From NCBI GenBank assembly GCA_015056205.1, contig SVGS01000017.1, forward strand, positions 1 to 64,000: a stretch of DNA of 64,000 bases. The letters are read 5' to 3'. Position numbers and translations under genes: made by a program. Of this stretch, positions 18,060 through 26,410 are shown in pieces. This stretch comes from Clostridiales bacterium. GTDB lineage: Bacteria > Bacillota > Clostridia > Christensenellales > Aristaeellaceae. The notes beneath the pieces were generated by a model. The model was given only the letters and a program-made list of their open reading frames with translations, was not told where the DNA came from and did not search any database. Within the stretch, counting starts at the first letter, position 1. The number at the start of each line of letters is the position of its first letter.

Positions 18060-18799
18060 GAATTATTCTGTGCGGATATGACGGCCATATGGGCCGGGAA
18101 GTCCGGACCTGCGCGGAGCGGGCGAAGGACTGCGTGATTCTGGCGGGCGTGGATCCCATGGGCGGCCGGGAGGATCCCCTCTGCGCGGCGGACTTTTCGG
18201 AAGTCACCTGCGAGGCGGATGTGATCATCGATTTCAGCCATCACAGCATGACCGGCGCGCTGATGGATTTCGCCGAGGCGAGGAAACTGCCGGTGGTGCT
18301 GGCGACCACGGGACAGACGGAAGCGGAAAAGGCCCGGATTGAGCAGGCGGCCCGGAAGATTCCCGTATTTCTGGCCGCCAACTACAGCCTGGGAATCGCG
18401 GTGATGAGCGACCTGGTACGACGTACCGCCGCCCTGTATCCGGACGCGGAAATCGAGATCGTGGAACAGCACCATGACCGGAAGCTGGACGCTCCCAGCG
18501 GAACGGCGCTGGCTCTGTTCCGGGCCGTTCAGGAAGTACGGCCTTCCGCGGTCGCGCGGACCGGGAGATCCGGGCAGGGCAAAAGAACCCCGGAGGAAGT
18601 GGGCATTCACGCCATTCGCATGGGGAATATTGTCGGCGTGCACGAGGTTATGATCGGGACGCAGAATGAGCGGATTACGCTGAAGCATGAAGCGTTCAGC
18701 CGGGGCGTGTTCGCCGAGGGAAGCCTGAAGGCGGCCGCTTTCCTGATGGGGAAGCAGCCGGGATTATATGATATGAAGGATTTGCTGAGAGGGGAATGA
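18056..18799 (+). CDS. dapB: 4-hydroxy-tetrahydrodipicolinate reductase
   Basis: Reduces the DapA product to tetrahydrodipicolinate with NAD(P)H. The 247-residue protein has an N-terminal Rossmann domain (CGYDGHMGREV), the IIDFSHHSM loop, ATTGQ, and the catalytic EQHHDRKLDAPSGTA signature. It is joined to dapA and ddh by 4-base ATGA overlaps. The start is fixed by the overlap with dapA. Confidence 0.97.
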   Translation: MRIILCGYDGHMGREVRTCAERAKDCVILAGVDPMGGREDPLCAADFSEVTCEADVIIDFSHHSMTGALMDFAEARKLPVVLATTGQTEAEKARIEQAARKIPVFLAANYSLGIAVMSDLVRRTAALYPDAEIEIVEQHHDRKLDAPSGTALALFRAVQEVRPSAVARTGRSGQGKRTPEEVGIHAIRMGNIVGVHEVMIGTQNERITLKHEAFSRGVFAEGSLKAAAFLMGKQPGLYDMKDLLRGE

Positions 18800-19782
18800 G
18801 CGGAATGAAGATCGGAATTTACGGCTATGGGAATCTGGGACGGGGCGTCGAGCTGGCAATTCTGCAGAACCCGGACATGGAGCTTGCCGGCGTCTTTTCG
18901 CGGCGGGATCCTTCCACGGTCCGGACGCTGACCGGCGCGCCGGTTTACGCCGCCCGCGACGCGGAACAGTACGCGGATCAGATCGACGTCATGATCATCT
19001 GCGGCGGAAGCGCGTCGGATCTGCCGGAGATGACGCCGATGCTGGCCGGCAGATTCAACGTGGTGGATTCGTTTGACACCCACGCCCGTATTCCGGAGCA
19101 TTTCGCCCGCGTGGATTCGGCGGCGGCCGGATCCGGCCATACGGCGCTGATCAGCGCCGGCTGGGATCCCGGGCTGTTTTCCCTGGCCCGGCTGTATATG
19201 AACATCGCGCTGCCGGAAGGCAAAGACTATACCTTCTGGGGACGGGGCGTCAGCCAGGGCCACAGCGACGCGATCCGCCGGGTGCCCGGCGTAAAGGATG
19301 CCCGGCAGTATACCGTGCCGGTGGAGGATGCGCTCCGCCGGGTCCGGGAGGGAGAGAATCCGGAGCTGACCACCCGGGAGAAGCATACGCGGGAGTGCTA
19401 TGTGGTGGCGGAGGAAGGCGCGGACAAGGCCCTGATCGAGAAGCAGATCCGGGAGATGCCGAACTATTTCGCTGATTATGACACCACCGTAACCTTCATT
19501 TCCCAGGAGGAGCTGGACCGGGATCACAAAGGGCTGCCCCACGGTGGCAGGGTCATCCGCGGCGGCACGACCGGCCGGGATGGGGAACACCGCCATGTGA
19601 TGGAATTCTCCCTGAAGCTGGATTCCAATCCGGAATTCACCGCTTCCGTGCTGATCGCCTGCGCCAGAGCGGTATACCGGATGTCCGGCCGGGGGAACCA
19701 CGGCTGCAAGACGCTGTTCGATGTGGCGCCCGCCGACCTGAGCCCGCTGTCTCCCGGGGAGCTCCGGGCGCACCTGCTGTAA
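18796..19782 (+). CDS. ddh: meso-Diaminopimelate D-dehydrogenase
   Basis: Converts tetrahydrodipicolinate plus ammonia and NADPH directly to meso-diaminopimelate, bypassing the succinylase or acetylase branches and DapF. Evidence: the Rossmann GYGNLGRGVE start, the family-specific SAGWDPGLFSLARLY loop and WGRGVSQGHSDAIRRVPGVKDARQYT. The protein is 328 residues, as usual. It follows dapA-dapB with an ATGA overlap, so synthesis from aspartate semialdehyde to meso-DAP is encoded in one three-gene unit. The ATG at 18805 is an alternative start. Confidence 0.95.
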   Translation: MSGMKIGIYGYGNLGRGVELAILQNPDMELAGVFSRRDPSTVRTLTGAPVYAARDAEQYADQIDVMIICGGSASDLPEMTPMLAGRFNVVDSFDTHARIPEHFARVDSAAAGSGHTALISAGWDPGLFSLARLYMNIALPEGKDYTFWGRGVSQGHSDAIRRVPGVKDARQYTVPVEDALRRVREGENPELTTREKHTRECYVVAEEGADKALIEKQIREMPNYFADYDTTVTFISQEELDRDHKGLPHGGRVIRGGTTGRDGEHRHVMEFSLKLDSNPEFTASVLIACARAVYRMSGRGNHGCKTLFDVAPADLSPLSPGELRAHLL

Positions 19783-19816
19783 GGCGGGGAACGGCGGAAA
19801 ACAGAAAGGACAGGAT

Positions 19817-20509
19817 ATGATTATACACGGACTGCAGAAAATGACCCTGCTGGATTTTCCTGGACGGGTTGCCTGTACGGTCTTTCTGGGGGGCTGCGAT
19901 ATGCGCTGCCCCTTTTGCCATAATGCGGAGCTGATCGACGGATCGGCTCCGGCCGCCCTGGATGAACAGGAGCTGCTCCGTTTTCTCGGCCGCCGGAAGG
20001 GCCTGCTGGACGGGGTCGCCATTACCGGGGGCGAGCCTTTGCTGCGGAGCGATCTGGCGCCGCTGCTCCGGGAGATCCGGAACCTGGGCTACGCGGTCAA
20101 GCTGGATACCAACGGTACGCATCCCGACCGGCTGAAGGCCCTGCTGGACGAAGGCCTGGTCGATTATGCCGCCATGGATATCAAGAACAGTCCGGAGCGA
20201 TACGCGGAGACGGCTGGGGTTCCCGGGCTGGATCTGGCTCCCATCCGGGAGAGCGCCCGGCTGCTGATGACGGGGGAGACCGACTATGAATTCCGGACCA
20301 CGGTGGTGGACGAGCTGCATGACGAGGAGTCCTTCCGGGGAATCGGCGCGTGGCTTCACGGCGCGAAACGTTTCTTTCTGCAGCAGTTTACCGACCGGGA
20401 CACGGTTCCCTTCGGCGGTCTGCACGCGCCGTCCGGTGAGAAAATGCGCCAGTATGCCCGGATCCTGCAGGCGGATGTGCAGGAAGTATCCCTTCGGGGC
20501 GTGGAATAA
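19817..20509 (+). CDS. nrdG: Anaerobic ribonucleotide reductase activase (radical SAM)
   Basis: A 230-residue radical SAM enzyme that installs the glycyl radical on NrdD. The [4Fe-4S] motif is Cys27-x3-Cys31-x2-Cys34 (CDMRCPFC), followed by the ITGGEPLL SAM-binding GGE motif. Its length matches the longer pflA-like NrdG class. It lies 34 bases after ddh and 150 bases before nrdD, so the activase precedes its target, the reverse of the usual nrdD-nrdG order. It may read through from the dap operon; nrdD has its own promoter in between. Confidence 0.92.
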   Translation: MIIHGLQKMTLLDFPGRVACTVFLGGCDMRCPFCHNAELIDGSAPAALDEQELLRFLGRRKGLLDGVAITGGEPLLRSDLAPLLREIRNLGYAVKLDTNGTHPDRLKALLDEGLVDYAAMDIKNSPERYAETAGVPGLDLAPIRESARLLMTGETDYEFRTTVVDELHDEESFRGIGAWLHGAKRFFLQQFTDRDTVPFGGLHAPSGEKMRQYARILQADVQEVSLRGVE

Positions 20510-20516
20510 GGATGTT

Positions 20517-20532
20517 CCACAAGATATAGTTT
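20517..20532 (+). promoter_or_regulatory. Possible NrdR box upstream of nrdD
   Basis: CCACAAGATATAGTTT matches 12 of 16 positions of the generalised NrdR box (acaCwAtATaTwGtgT). It lies 26 bp before the -35 of the nrdD promoter. NrdR boxes normally come in pairs and I find no good second copy, so this is tentative. Confidence 0.35.
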
Positions 20533-20557
20533 ATTTTCCCTTTTCAGCAACAACATG

Positions 20558-20587
20558 TTGACTTTGCCGTCGCTTCTGTGATATATT
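20558..20587 (+). promoter_or_regulatory. Promoter of nrdD
   Basis: TTGACT (20558-20563), an 18-bp spacer, TATATT (20582-20587). The leader to the ATG is about 65 bases and contains an AGGAG box. Confidence 0.75.
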
Positions 20588-20658
20588 ATCAAGGCACGCT
20601 GACAGGGGGCGGAGACGTTTTCCTGCGCGCAATAATCACAAAACAGGAGTGCGAAAGC

Positions 20659-23100
20659 ATGTATCAGGTATTAAAACGGGACGGCAAGGTAGCGGAATTT
20701 GAAATCGGAAAAATCTCCAGGGCGATCACCAAGGCGTTCGAGGCGCTGGACAAGCAGTATCATCCCAGCGTGATCGATATGCTGGCGCTGCGGGTGACGG
20801 CGGAATACGAGCCGCTGATCCGGGACGGCCAGATCGCCGTGGAGACGATTCAGGACTGCGTCGAAAAGGTTCTGTCCGAGGCCGGTTACGCGGACGTGGC
20901 CAAGGCCTACATCCTGTACCGCAAGCAGAGGGAAAAAGTCCGCAATGTCAACTCCGCCCTTCTGAATTATAAAGATCTGGTGGACAACTATCTGCGAATC
21001 AACGACTGGCGGGTGAAGGAAAACTCGACCGTGACCTATTCCGTCGGCGGTCTGATTCTGTCCAATTCCGGCGCCATTACCGCCAATTACTGGCTCAGCG
21101 AAATCTATGACAACGAGATTGCCGACGCCCACCGGACGGCGGCCATCCATATCCACGATCTGAGCATGCTGACGGGATACTGCGCGGGCTGGAGCCTGAA
21201 ACAGCTGATCAAGGAAGGCCTGGGCGGGGTGCCCGGCAAGATCACCAGCTCTCCTGCCAGCCATCTGTCCACCCTGTGCAACCAGATGGTGAATTTTCTC
21301 GGCATTATGCAGAACGAATGGGCCGGCGCTCAGGCGTTCTCCAGCTTCGATACCTATCTGGCGCCTTTCGTCCGGGTGGACAATCTGACCCAGCGGGATG
21401 TCAAGCAGTGCATTCAGAGCTTTATCTACGGCGTGAACACCCCCAGCCGCTGGGGAACCCAGGCGCCTTTCTCCAACATTACGCTGGACTGGGTCTGCCC
21501 GAACGATCTGGCAAACCTGCCGGCGATCATCGGCGGGAAGGAAATGGATTTCACCTACGGGGAATGCCAGAAGGAAATGGACATGGTGAACAAGGCCTTC
21601 ATCGAGATCATGATCGAAGGCGACGCCAACGGCCGGGGCTTCCAGTACCCGATTCCCACCTATTCCATTACCCGGGATTTTGACTGGAGCGAGACGGAGA
21701 ACAACAAGCTGCTCTTCGAGATGACCGCCAAGTACGGCACGCCTTACTTCAGCAACTATATCAACAGCGATATGGAGCCCAGCGACGTGCGCAGCATGTG
21801 CTGCAGGCTGAGGCTGGATCTGCGGGAGCTGCGCAAAAAGAGCGGCGGCTTCTTCGGCAGCGGGGAATCCACCGGTTCCATCGGCGTCGTGACCATCAAT
21901 ATGCCCCGTCTGGCCTACGAAGCCAATGACGAGAAGGACTTCTACAAGCGCCTGGACCGGCTGATGGACATCTCCGCCCGGAGCCTGAAGACCAAACGGA
22001 CCGTCATTACCAAACTGCTGGAGGGCGGGCTGTATCCCTATACCCGGCGTTATCTGGGCACCTTCGAGAATCATTTCAGCACCATCGGCCTGGTGGGCAT
22101 GAACGAGGCGGCACTGAACGCCTCATGGCTGCGGAAGGATCTGACCCACCCCGAATCCCAGCAGTTTGCCAAGGACGTGCTGAACCATATGCGGGAACGG
22201 CTGAGCGATTACCAGGAGCTCTACGGCGATCTGTACAACCTGGAAGCCACGCCGGCGGAATCCACCACCTACCGCTTTGCCAAGCATGACAAGGAGCAGT
22301 ATCCCGATATCATTACCGCCAACGAGAACGGGACTCCCTACTATACGAACTCCAGCCATCTGCCCGTAGGCTACAGCGAGGATATTTTCTCCGCGCTGGA
22401 TGTGCAGGACGAGCTGCAGACCCTGTATACCTCCGGCACCGTGTTCCATGCCTTCCTGGGGGAGAAGCTGCCGGACTGGAAAGCGGCGTCGACGCTCGTG
22501 CGGAAGATCGCGGAGAATTACAAGCTGCCGTACTATACCATGAGCCCCACCTATTCCGTATGCAGTACGCACGGCTATCTGGTGGGCGAGCAGGCGATCT
22601 GCCCCCATTGCGGCGCGAAGACGGAGATCTACAGCCGGATCACCGGCTACTACCGCCCGGTGCAGAACTGGAACGACGGAAAAGCCCAGGAATTCCGCGA
22701 CCGGCTGGTCTACGATATCGGACATTCCCGGCTGACCCATCAGGGACCGGTGAAGGCAGAGCCCGCTCCCGCGGAACCCGCCGCGCAGAAGGCGGAGACG
22801 GTACCTGCGCCGGCGGAAAAGCCGGAAGCGTCGGCGGAGAAGACCACCAATCCCGGAATCCGTTCCCTGCTGTTTGTCAGCGCGACCTGCCCCAACTGCA
22901 AGCTGGCCGTCAACATGCTGGAGAAGGCGGGCTTCCTGTTCAAGAAGGTGCTGGCCACGGAGAACGTGGAGCTGACCCGGAAGTACGGGGTCAAACAGGC
23001 GCCCACCCTGGTGGTGATGGATCAGAACGGGGTGGATTTCGAGAAGTTCAAGGGTGTTTCCGAGATTAAGGGCATGCTGACGCAGCGGCAGGTCGGATAA
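20659..23100 (+). CDS. nrdD: Class III anaerobic ribonucleotide reductase fused to a C-terminal redoxin domain
   Basis: Oxygen-sensitive reductase making dNTPs from NTPs by a glycyl radical. An N-terminal ATP-cone (residues 1-95) gives allosteric control; the barrel holds the substrate thiyl cysteine region (SMCCRLRL); the C-terminal zinc site is Cys635-x2-His638 and Cys648-x2-Cys651; the radical site is Gly663 in RITGYYRP. After a Pro/Ala/Glu-rich linker (about 700-735) a thioredoxin/glutaredoxin-like domain of about 75 residues follows, with active-site CPNC at 744-747. The total is 813 residues, longer than normal. A thioredoxin reductase gene follows 10 bases later. I infer that the fused redoxin supplies electrons in place of formate. 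The start at 20659 has an AGGAG box; an in-frame extension lacks one. Confidence 0.94.
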   Translation: MYQVLKRDGKVAEFEIGKISRAITKAFEALDKQYHPSVIDMLALRVTAEYEPLIRDGQIAVETIQDCVEKVLSEAGYADVAKAYILYRKQREKVRNVNSALLNYKDLVDNYLRINDWRVKENSTVTYSVGGLILSNSGAITANYWLSEIYDNEIADAHRTAAIHIHDLSMLTGYCAGWSLKQLIKEGLGGVPGKITSSPASHLSTLCNQMVNFLGIMQNEWAGAQAFSSFDTYLAPFVRVDNLTQRDVKQCIQSFIYGVNTPSRWGTQAPFSNITLDWVCPNDLANLPAIIGGKEMDFTYGECQKEMDMVNKAFIEIMIEGDANGRGFQYPIPTYSITRDFDWSETENNKLLFEMTAKYGTPYFSNYINSDMEPSDVRSMCCRLRLDLRELRKKSGGFFGSGESTGSIGVVTINMPRLAYEANDEKDFYKRLDRLMDISARSLKTKRTVITKLLEGGLYPYTRRYLGTFENHFSTIGLVGMNEAALNASWLRKDLTHPESQQFAKDVLNHMRERLSDYQELYGDLYNLEATPAESTTYRFAKHDKEQYPDIITANENGTPYYTNSSHLPVGYSEDIFSALDVQDELQTLYTSGTVFHAFLGEKLPDWKAASTLVRKIAENYKLPYYTMSPTYSVCSTHGYLVGEQAICPHCGAKTEIYSRITGYYRPVQNWNDGKAQEFRDRLVYDIGHSRLTHQGPVKAEPAPAEPAAQKAETVPAPAEKPEASAEKTTNPGIRSLLFVSATCPNCKLAVNMLEKAGFLFKKVLATENVELTRKYGVKQAPTLVVMDQNGVDFEKFKGVSEIKGMLTQRQVG

Positions 23101-23110
23101 GGCGGACAAC

Positions 23111-24028
23111 ATGACAGACATCATTGTGATCGGCGGCGGGCCGGCCGGAATGACGGCGGCCCTGTACGCCCTGAGAAACGGCAAGTCCGTTCTGGTCCTG
23201 GAGAAACACGGGTTCGGCGGACAGATTACCCACAGCCCCAAGGTGGAAAACTGGCCGGGAACCGCGCAGATGAGCGGCAATGCCTATGCCGAGGCGCTGC
23301 TGGAACAGATTCTGGCCCAGGGGGCGGAGGTGGATCTGGCGGAGGCCGTCCGGGTTGAGGACCGGGGCAGCGTGAAAGCGGTGTATACGGACGACGGCCA
23401 GGTGCGCGAGGCAAAGGCGCTGGTGCTGGCGACCGGGGTCAAACACCGGATGCTGGGCCTGCCAGGCGAGGAGGAACTGGTCGGGGAAGGAATCAGCTTC
23501 TGCGCCGTATGCGACGGGGATTTTTATACCGGAAAGACCGTGTGCATGGCGGGGGGCGGGAATTCCGCCCTGCAGGAAGCGATCTTGCTGGCCGGCAAGT
23601 GTGAAAAAGTGATCATGCTGCAGGATCTGCCCTTCTTTACCGGAGAACAGAAGCTGCAGGACATCCTCTTCGCGCGTCCCAATGTGGAAAAGCGGACCGG
23701 CGTCACCGTGACCGGGCTGAACACGGAGAACGGGGAACTGAAAAGCGTTACCGTGACCGGAAAGGAATCCGGGGAGCAGGAGGACATTGCCTGCGACGGC
23801 CTGTTTGTAGCCATCGGCCTGATTCCGGAAAACGAAGCTTTCGCTCAGCTGGCGCAGCTGGATGAGCGGGGGTATTTCGCCAGCGGAGAGAACTGCGAGA
23901 CCGGAACCCCCGGGGTTTACGCCGCGGGCGACTGCCGGGCCAAAGCGGTCCGTCAGCTGACCACCGCGGCAGGTGACGGCGCCGTCGCTGCCCTGGCGGC
24001 CTGCCGGTACATCGACAGCCTGACATAA
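23111..24028 (+). CDS. trxB: Thioredoxin reductase-like flavoprotein
   Basis: A 305-residue low-Mr thioredoxin reductase. The FAD motif GGGPAG (8-13), redox-active Cys131-x2-Cys134 in CAVCDG, the pyridine-nucleotide loop AGGGNSA (147-153) and the C-terminal FAD motif YAAGDCR are present. The HRRxxxR element that grips the NADPH 2'-phosphate is missing: the expected place (about 171-176) reads QDLPFF. NADH or another donor is therefore possible. It follows nrdD by 10 bases and ends at a strong terminator; the natural partner is the redoxin domain fused to NrdD. Confidence 0.9.
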   Translation: MTDIIVIGGGPAGMTAALYALRNGKSVLVLEKHGFGGQITHSPKVENWPGTAQMSGNAYAEALLEQILAQGAEVDLAEAVRVEDRGSVKAVYTDDGQVREAKALVLATGVKHRMLGLPGEEELVGEGISFCAVCDGDFYTGKTVCMAGGGNSALQEAILLAGKCEKVIMLQDLPFFTGEQKLQDILFARPNVEKRTGVTVTGLNTENGELKSVTVTGKESGEQEDIACDGLFVAIGLIPENEAFAQLAQLDERGYFASGENCETGTPGVYAAGDCRAKAVRQLTTAAGDGAVAALAACRYIDSLT

Positions 24029-24030
24029 TC

Positions 24031-24068
24031 AAAGGAGCCTGACCGGCCATCCGGTCAGGCTCCTTTTT
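24031..24068. terminator. Bidirectional rho-independent terminator
   Basis: A 16-bp perfect stem (24031-24046 with 24051-24066) with a 4-base loop; T run on the plus strand and, because of the A run at the 5' side, a shorter T run on the minus strand. It separates the convergent trxB and peptidase genes. Confidence 0.93.
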
Positions 24069-24092
24069 AAAGCGTTTCGGCGGGAAGATCCG

Positions 24093-24776
24093 CTATTCCA
24101 GCACCCATTCCAGCTCCTCGCTGCCGCACTGCGGGCAGCGGCCGGTGTCCCGCCTGTCCTCGAAAAGCTTGCCGCACTGCGGACAGCGGCGGTTCAGCAG
24201 AAAACTGCGGAAGGGATAGAGCACGGCGTCCGCCATCTCTTCGGAGATCAGGGACCGGTCTTCCCCCAGCGTGTCCAGCCGTTTCATCCAGGCGGTGCGG
24301 CTCAGGCCGAACAGGGGCGCTCTGGCCTGGCGGGGCCGGTTAAAGCGGATCACGTCCACCAACGGAACCGGAGCCAGCAGGTTGCGGGCAAAGACGTCCG
24401 CCTCTTCCTCCAGGGTGCTGTCCGCACTGAGCCCCGGATTCATCTGATCGGGAAAATCCCGGAAATGGTTCATGAACAGATGGCCCAGCTCGTGAGCGAC
24501 AGCCCAGCGAAGCCGGCCCGGATCCCGGGCTTCATCCCGGTAAATAATACAGAAGGCGGGATAGGCGATGGTGATCGCGTCCGTCATTCCCAGGGCGGAA
24601 GGCAGATTCCATGGCTGCCAGGCCGGATTCTGCATCACCTGGGAGAGCGGAAAAACCGAAATCCCGGATGAAGCGGCAACCTCCAGCGGATCCACGGGCA
24701 GACGGCTGATCCGGCAATCCTGAAGGACGGCGCAGGCATAATGAAGCGCCACGTCGGTCCGCGGAACAAAAGCCAT
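24093..24776 (-). CDS. ImmA/IrrE-type metallopeptidase with C-terminal zinc ribbon
   Basis: A 227-residue protein of the ImmA/IrrE (DUF955) zinc-peptidase family, whose members cleave or activate repressors. The HELGH motif is at 95-99 and the third ligand is in EEEADVFA (about Glu125). At the C-terminus two CPQCG knuckles (Cys198/201 and Cys214/217) form a zinc ribbon that the minimal family does not have. The ATG at 24776 has a GGAGGAG box. No XRE-family repressor, phage or integrase gene is nearby, which is where ImmA genes are usually found, so it is an orphan chromosomal member and its target is unknown. Confidence 0.82.
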   Translation of the reverse strand: MAFVPRTDVALHYACAVLQDCRISRLPVDPLEVAASSGISVFPLSQVMQNPAWQPWNLPSALGMTDAITIAYPAFCIIYRDEARDPGRLRWAVAHELGHLFMNHFRDFPDQMNPGLSADSTLEEEADVFARNLLAPVPLVDVIRFNRPRQARAPLFGLSRTAWMKRLDTLGEDRSLISEEMADAVLYPFRSFLLNRRCPQCGKLFEDRRDTGRCPQCGSEELEWVLE

Positions 24777-24903
24777 TTTCGCTCCTCCTTCCAGCCTGAA
24801 CTCCGGGGAATAATATCCGATTGGATGTGAACAAGGGCATTGTATCACAGTCGGAGGGTTTTCACAAGCGGGAACACGGAATGCGGGAGAAATCCCGGAT
24901 CAG

Positions 24904-24932
24904 TTGCAAAGCAAGGGCCGCCGTGCTATAAT
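24904..24932 (+). promoter_or_regulatory. Promoter of the CNNM/CorC transporter gene
   Basis: TTGCAA (24904-24909), 17 bp, TATAAT (24927-24932) with a TGC extension. The leader to the ATG is about 70 bases. Confidence 0.82.
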
Positions 24933-25007
24933 CCCCCTGTTCCTGATCCCAAATGGGAACGATCCCGCCCGTTCGGCGGGGATGGACTGAAAGGATTGAA
25001 TGTTTTC

Positions 25008-26324
25008 ATGGGTTTATGGCTTGCCCTGATCCTGTGTATCGCGCTGTCCGCCTTTTTCTCGGCGACGGAGACCGCGTTTTCCGCCTCCAACCGTGTGAAA
25101 CTGAAAACGGTTGACGGGCCCCGAAAGGGTCGGGCGCAGCTCGCGCTGAAGCTGCTGGAGCAATATGATTCTCTGCTGACAACCGTTTTGATCGGAAATA
25201 ATCTGGTGAATATCGCCGGCACGGCGATTGCCACCGTACTTTTCACTACCCGGATTATGGCCGGACAGGAGGAGCTGGGCGCCACGGTGGCGTCCGCGGT
25301 GATGACCCTGGTGGTTCTTTTTTTCGGCGAGGTAGGACCGAAAACACTGGCCAAGCAGCAGCCGGAGAAGTATGCCATGAGCGTCAGCCCGGTGATCCGG
25401 GTGCTGATGGTGCTGCTGCGCCCGCTGGATCTGCTCTTCGGCGTGTGGCGGAAACTGCTGTCCAAACTGGTCCGGCCGGAGCCGGAGGAAAACCAGATTG
25501 AGGAAGAACTGATCACCATGATCGACGAGGCGCAGACCGACGGCAATATCGAGGAAGAGGAAGGGGAGCTGATCCGCTCCGCGATCGGCTTCCACGAGCA
25601 GAATGCCGCGGATATTATGACGCCCCGGGTGGACGTGACCGCGCTGGAGGATACCGCCGGGATCGAGGAAGCGGCCGAGCTGTTCCGGAAGACCTGGTAT
25701 TCCCGGATTCCGGTCTATCATGAGGATCTGGATCATATCGTGGGAATTCTGCATGAAAAGGATTTCTACAAGATGACCCACGAGGGCTGCACGAATATCC
25801 GCCGGATTATGAAAGAAGCCTATTTTGCGCCGGCCAGCCTGTCTGTGGGCAATCTGCTGCGCCAGTTCCAGAAGGCCAAGACGCATATGATGGTGCTGCT
25901 GGATGAATACGGCGGCACGGAAGGCATCGTGACCCTGGAGGATGTGCTCGAGGAACTGGTGGGAGAAATCTATGACGAGCACGACGAAGTGAACGAAGAG
26001 GTCGTGGAGAAGGAGGACGGCAGCCTGGTGGTGGATGCCAGCATGCAGCTGCAGGAGCTCCTGGAGAAATACAATATTTCCAACCATTACGACGCGGATA
26101 CAGTAGGCGGCTGGGCGGCCGAAATGCTGGAGAAGGTGCCGGAAACGGGCGATTCCTTCACGCTGAGCGGACAGCGGTTTACGGTGGCCGAGATGGACGG
26201 TTTCCGGGTCACCCGCGTGGAGGTGGCTCCCGAACCGGCGGAGAACCCCGGGAAGGAGGCGTCCGGTGAGCCGGAAAAGCCGGAGACGCCAGCCGCCTCT
26301 CCGGTGGAATCCGGGAAGGATTAA
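25008..26324 (+). CDS. CNNM/CorC-family membrane transporter with CBS pair
   Basis: A 438-residue protein: an N-terminal CNNM (DUF21) membrane domain of three to four TM segments (1-180) with the family SAFFSATETAFSASNR start, a CBS pair at about 200-325 (MTPRVDVTALE ... LDEYGGTEGIVTLEDVLEELVGEI), and a C-terminal CorC/HlyC domain at 335-410. Members are linked to Mg2+ or Co2+ efflux; older annotations call them hemolysins without good reason. A Pro/Glu-rich tail follows. The ATG at 25008 lies 12 bases after an AAAGGA box; a TTG start at 24996 touches that box and is less likely. Confidence 0.9.
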   Translation: MGLWLALILCIALSAFFSATETAFSASNRVKLKTVDGPRKGRAQLALKLLEQYDSLLTTVLIGNNLVNIAGTAIATVLFTTRIMAGQEELGATVASAVMTLVVLFFGEVGPKTLAKQQPEKYAMSVSPVIRVLMVLLRPLDLLFGVWRKLLSKLVRPEPEENQIEEELITMIDEAQTDGNIEEEEGELIRSAIGFHEQNAADIMTPRVDVTALEDTAGIEEAAELFRKTWYSRIPVYHEDLDHIVGILHEKDFYKMTHEGCTNIRRIMKEAYFAPASLSVGNLLRQFQKAKTHMMVLLDEYGGTEGIVTLEDVLEELVGEIYDEHDEVNEEVVEKEDGSLVVDASMQLQELLEKYNISNHYDADTVGGWAAEMLEKVPETGDSFTLSGQRFTVAEMDGFRVTRVEVAPEPAENPGKEASGEPEKPETPAASPVESGKD

Positions 26325-26326
26325 AG

Positions 26327-26355
26327 TTGCATTTCGACGAAAAACATGATAGGAT
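26327..26355 (+). promoter_or_regulatory. Promoter of the exported zinc-ribbon gene
   Basis: TTGCAT (26327-26332), 17 bp, TAGGAT (26350-26355). It lies directly after the CNNM stop codon and may also drive the protease gene at 27318. Confidence 0.55.
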
Positions 26356-26410
26356 AAAACTGTAAACAAAGCGTATCAGACAAAGAAAACAACAGAAGGG
26401 GGAAGACTCT

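Noticed and set aside
20576-20591. Second NrdR box over the nrdD -10
   Set aside because: Only the ATATAT core matches; the flanks do not fit the box.
24093-24776. Phage or integrative-element immunity module
   Set aside because: ImmA-type genes often mark such elements, but no repressor, integrase or attachment repeat is nearby and the neighbours are housekeeping genes.
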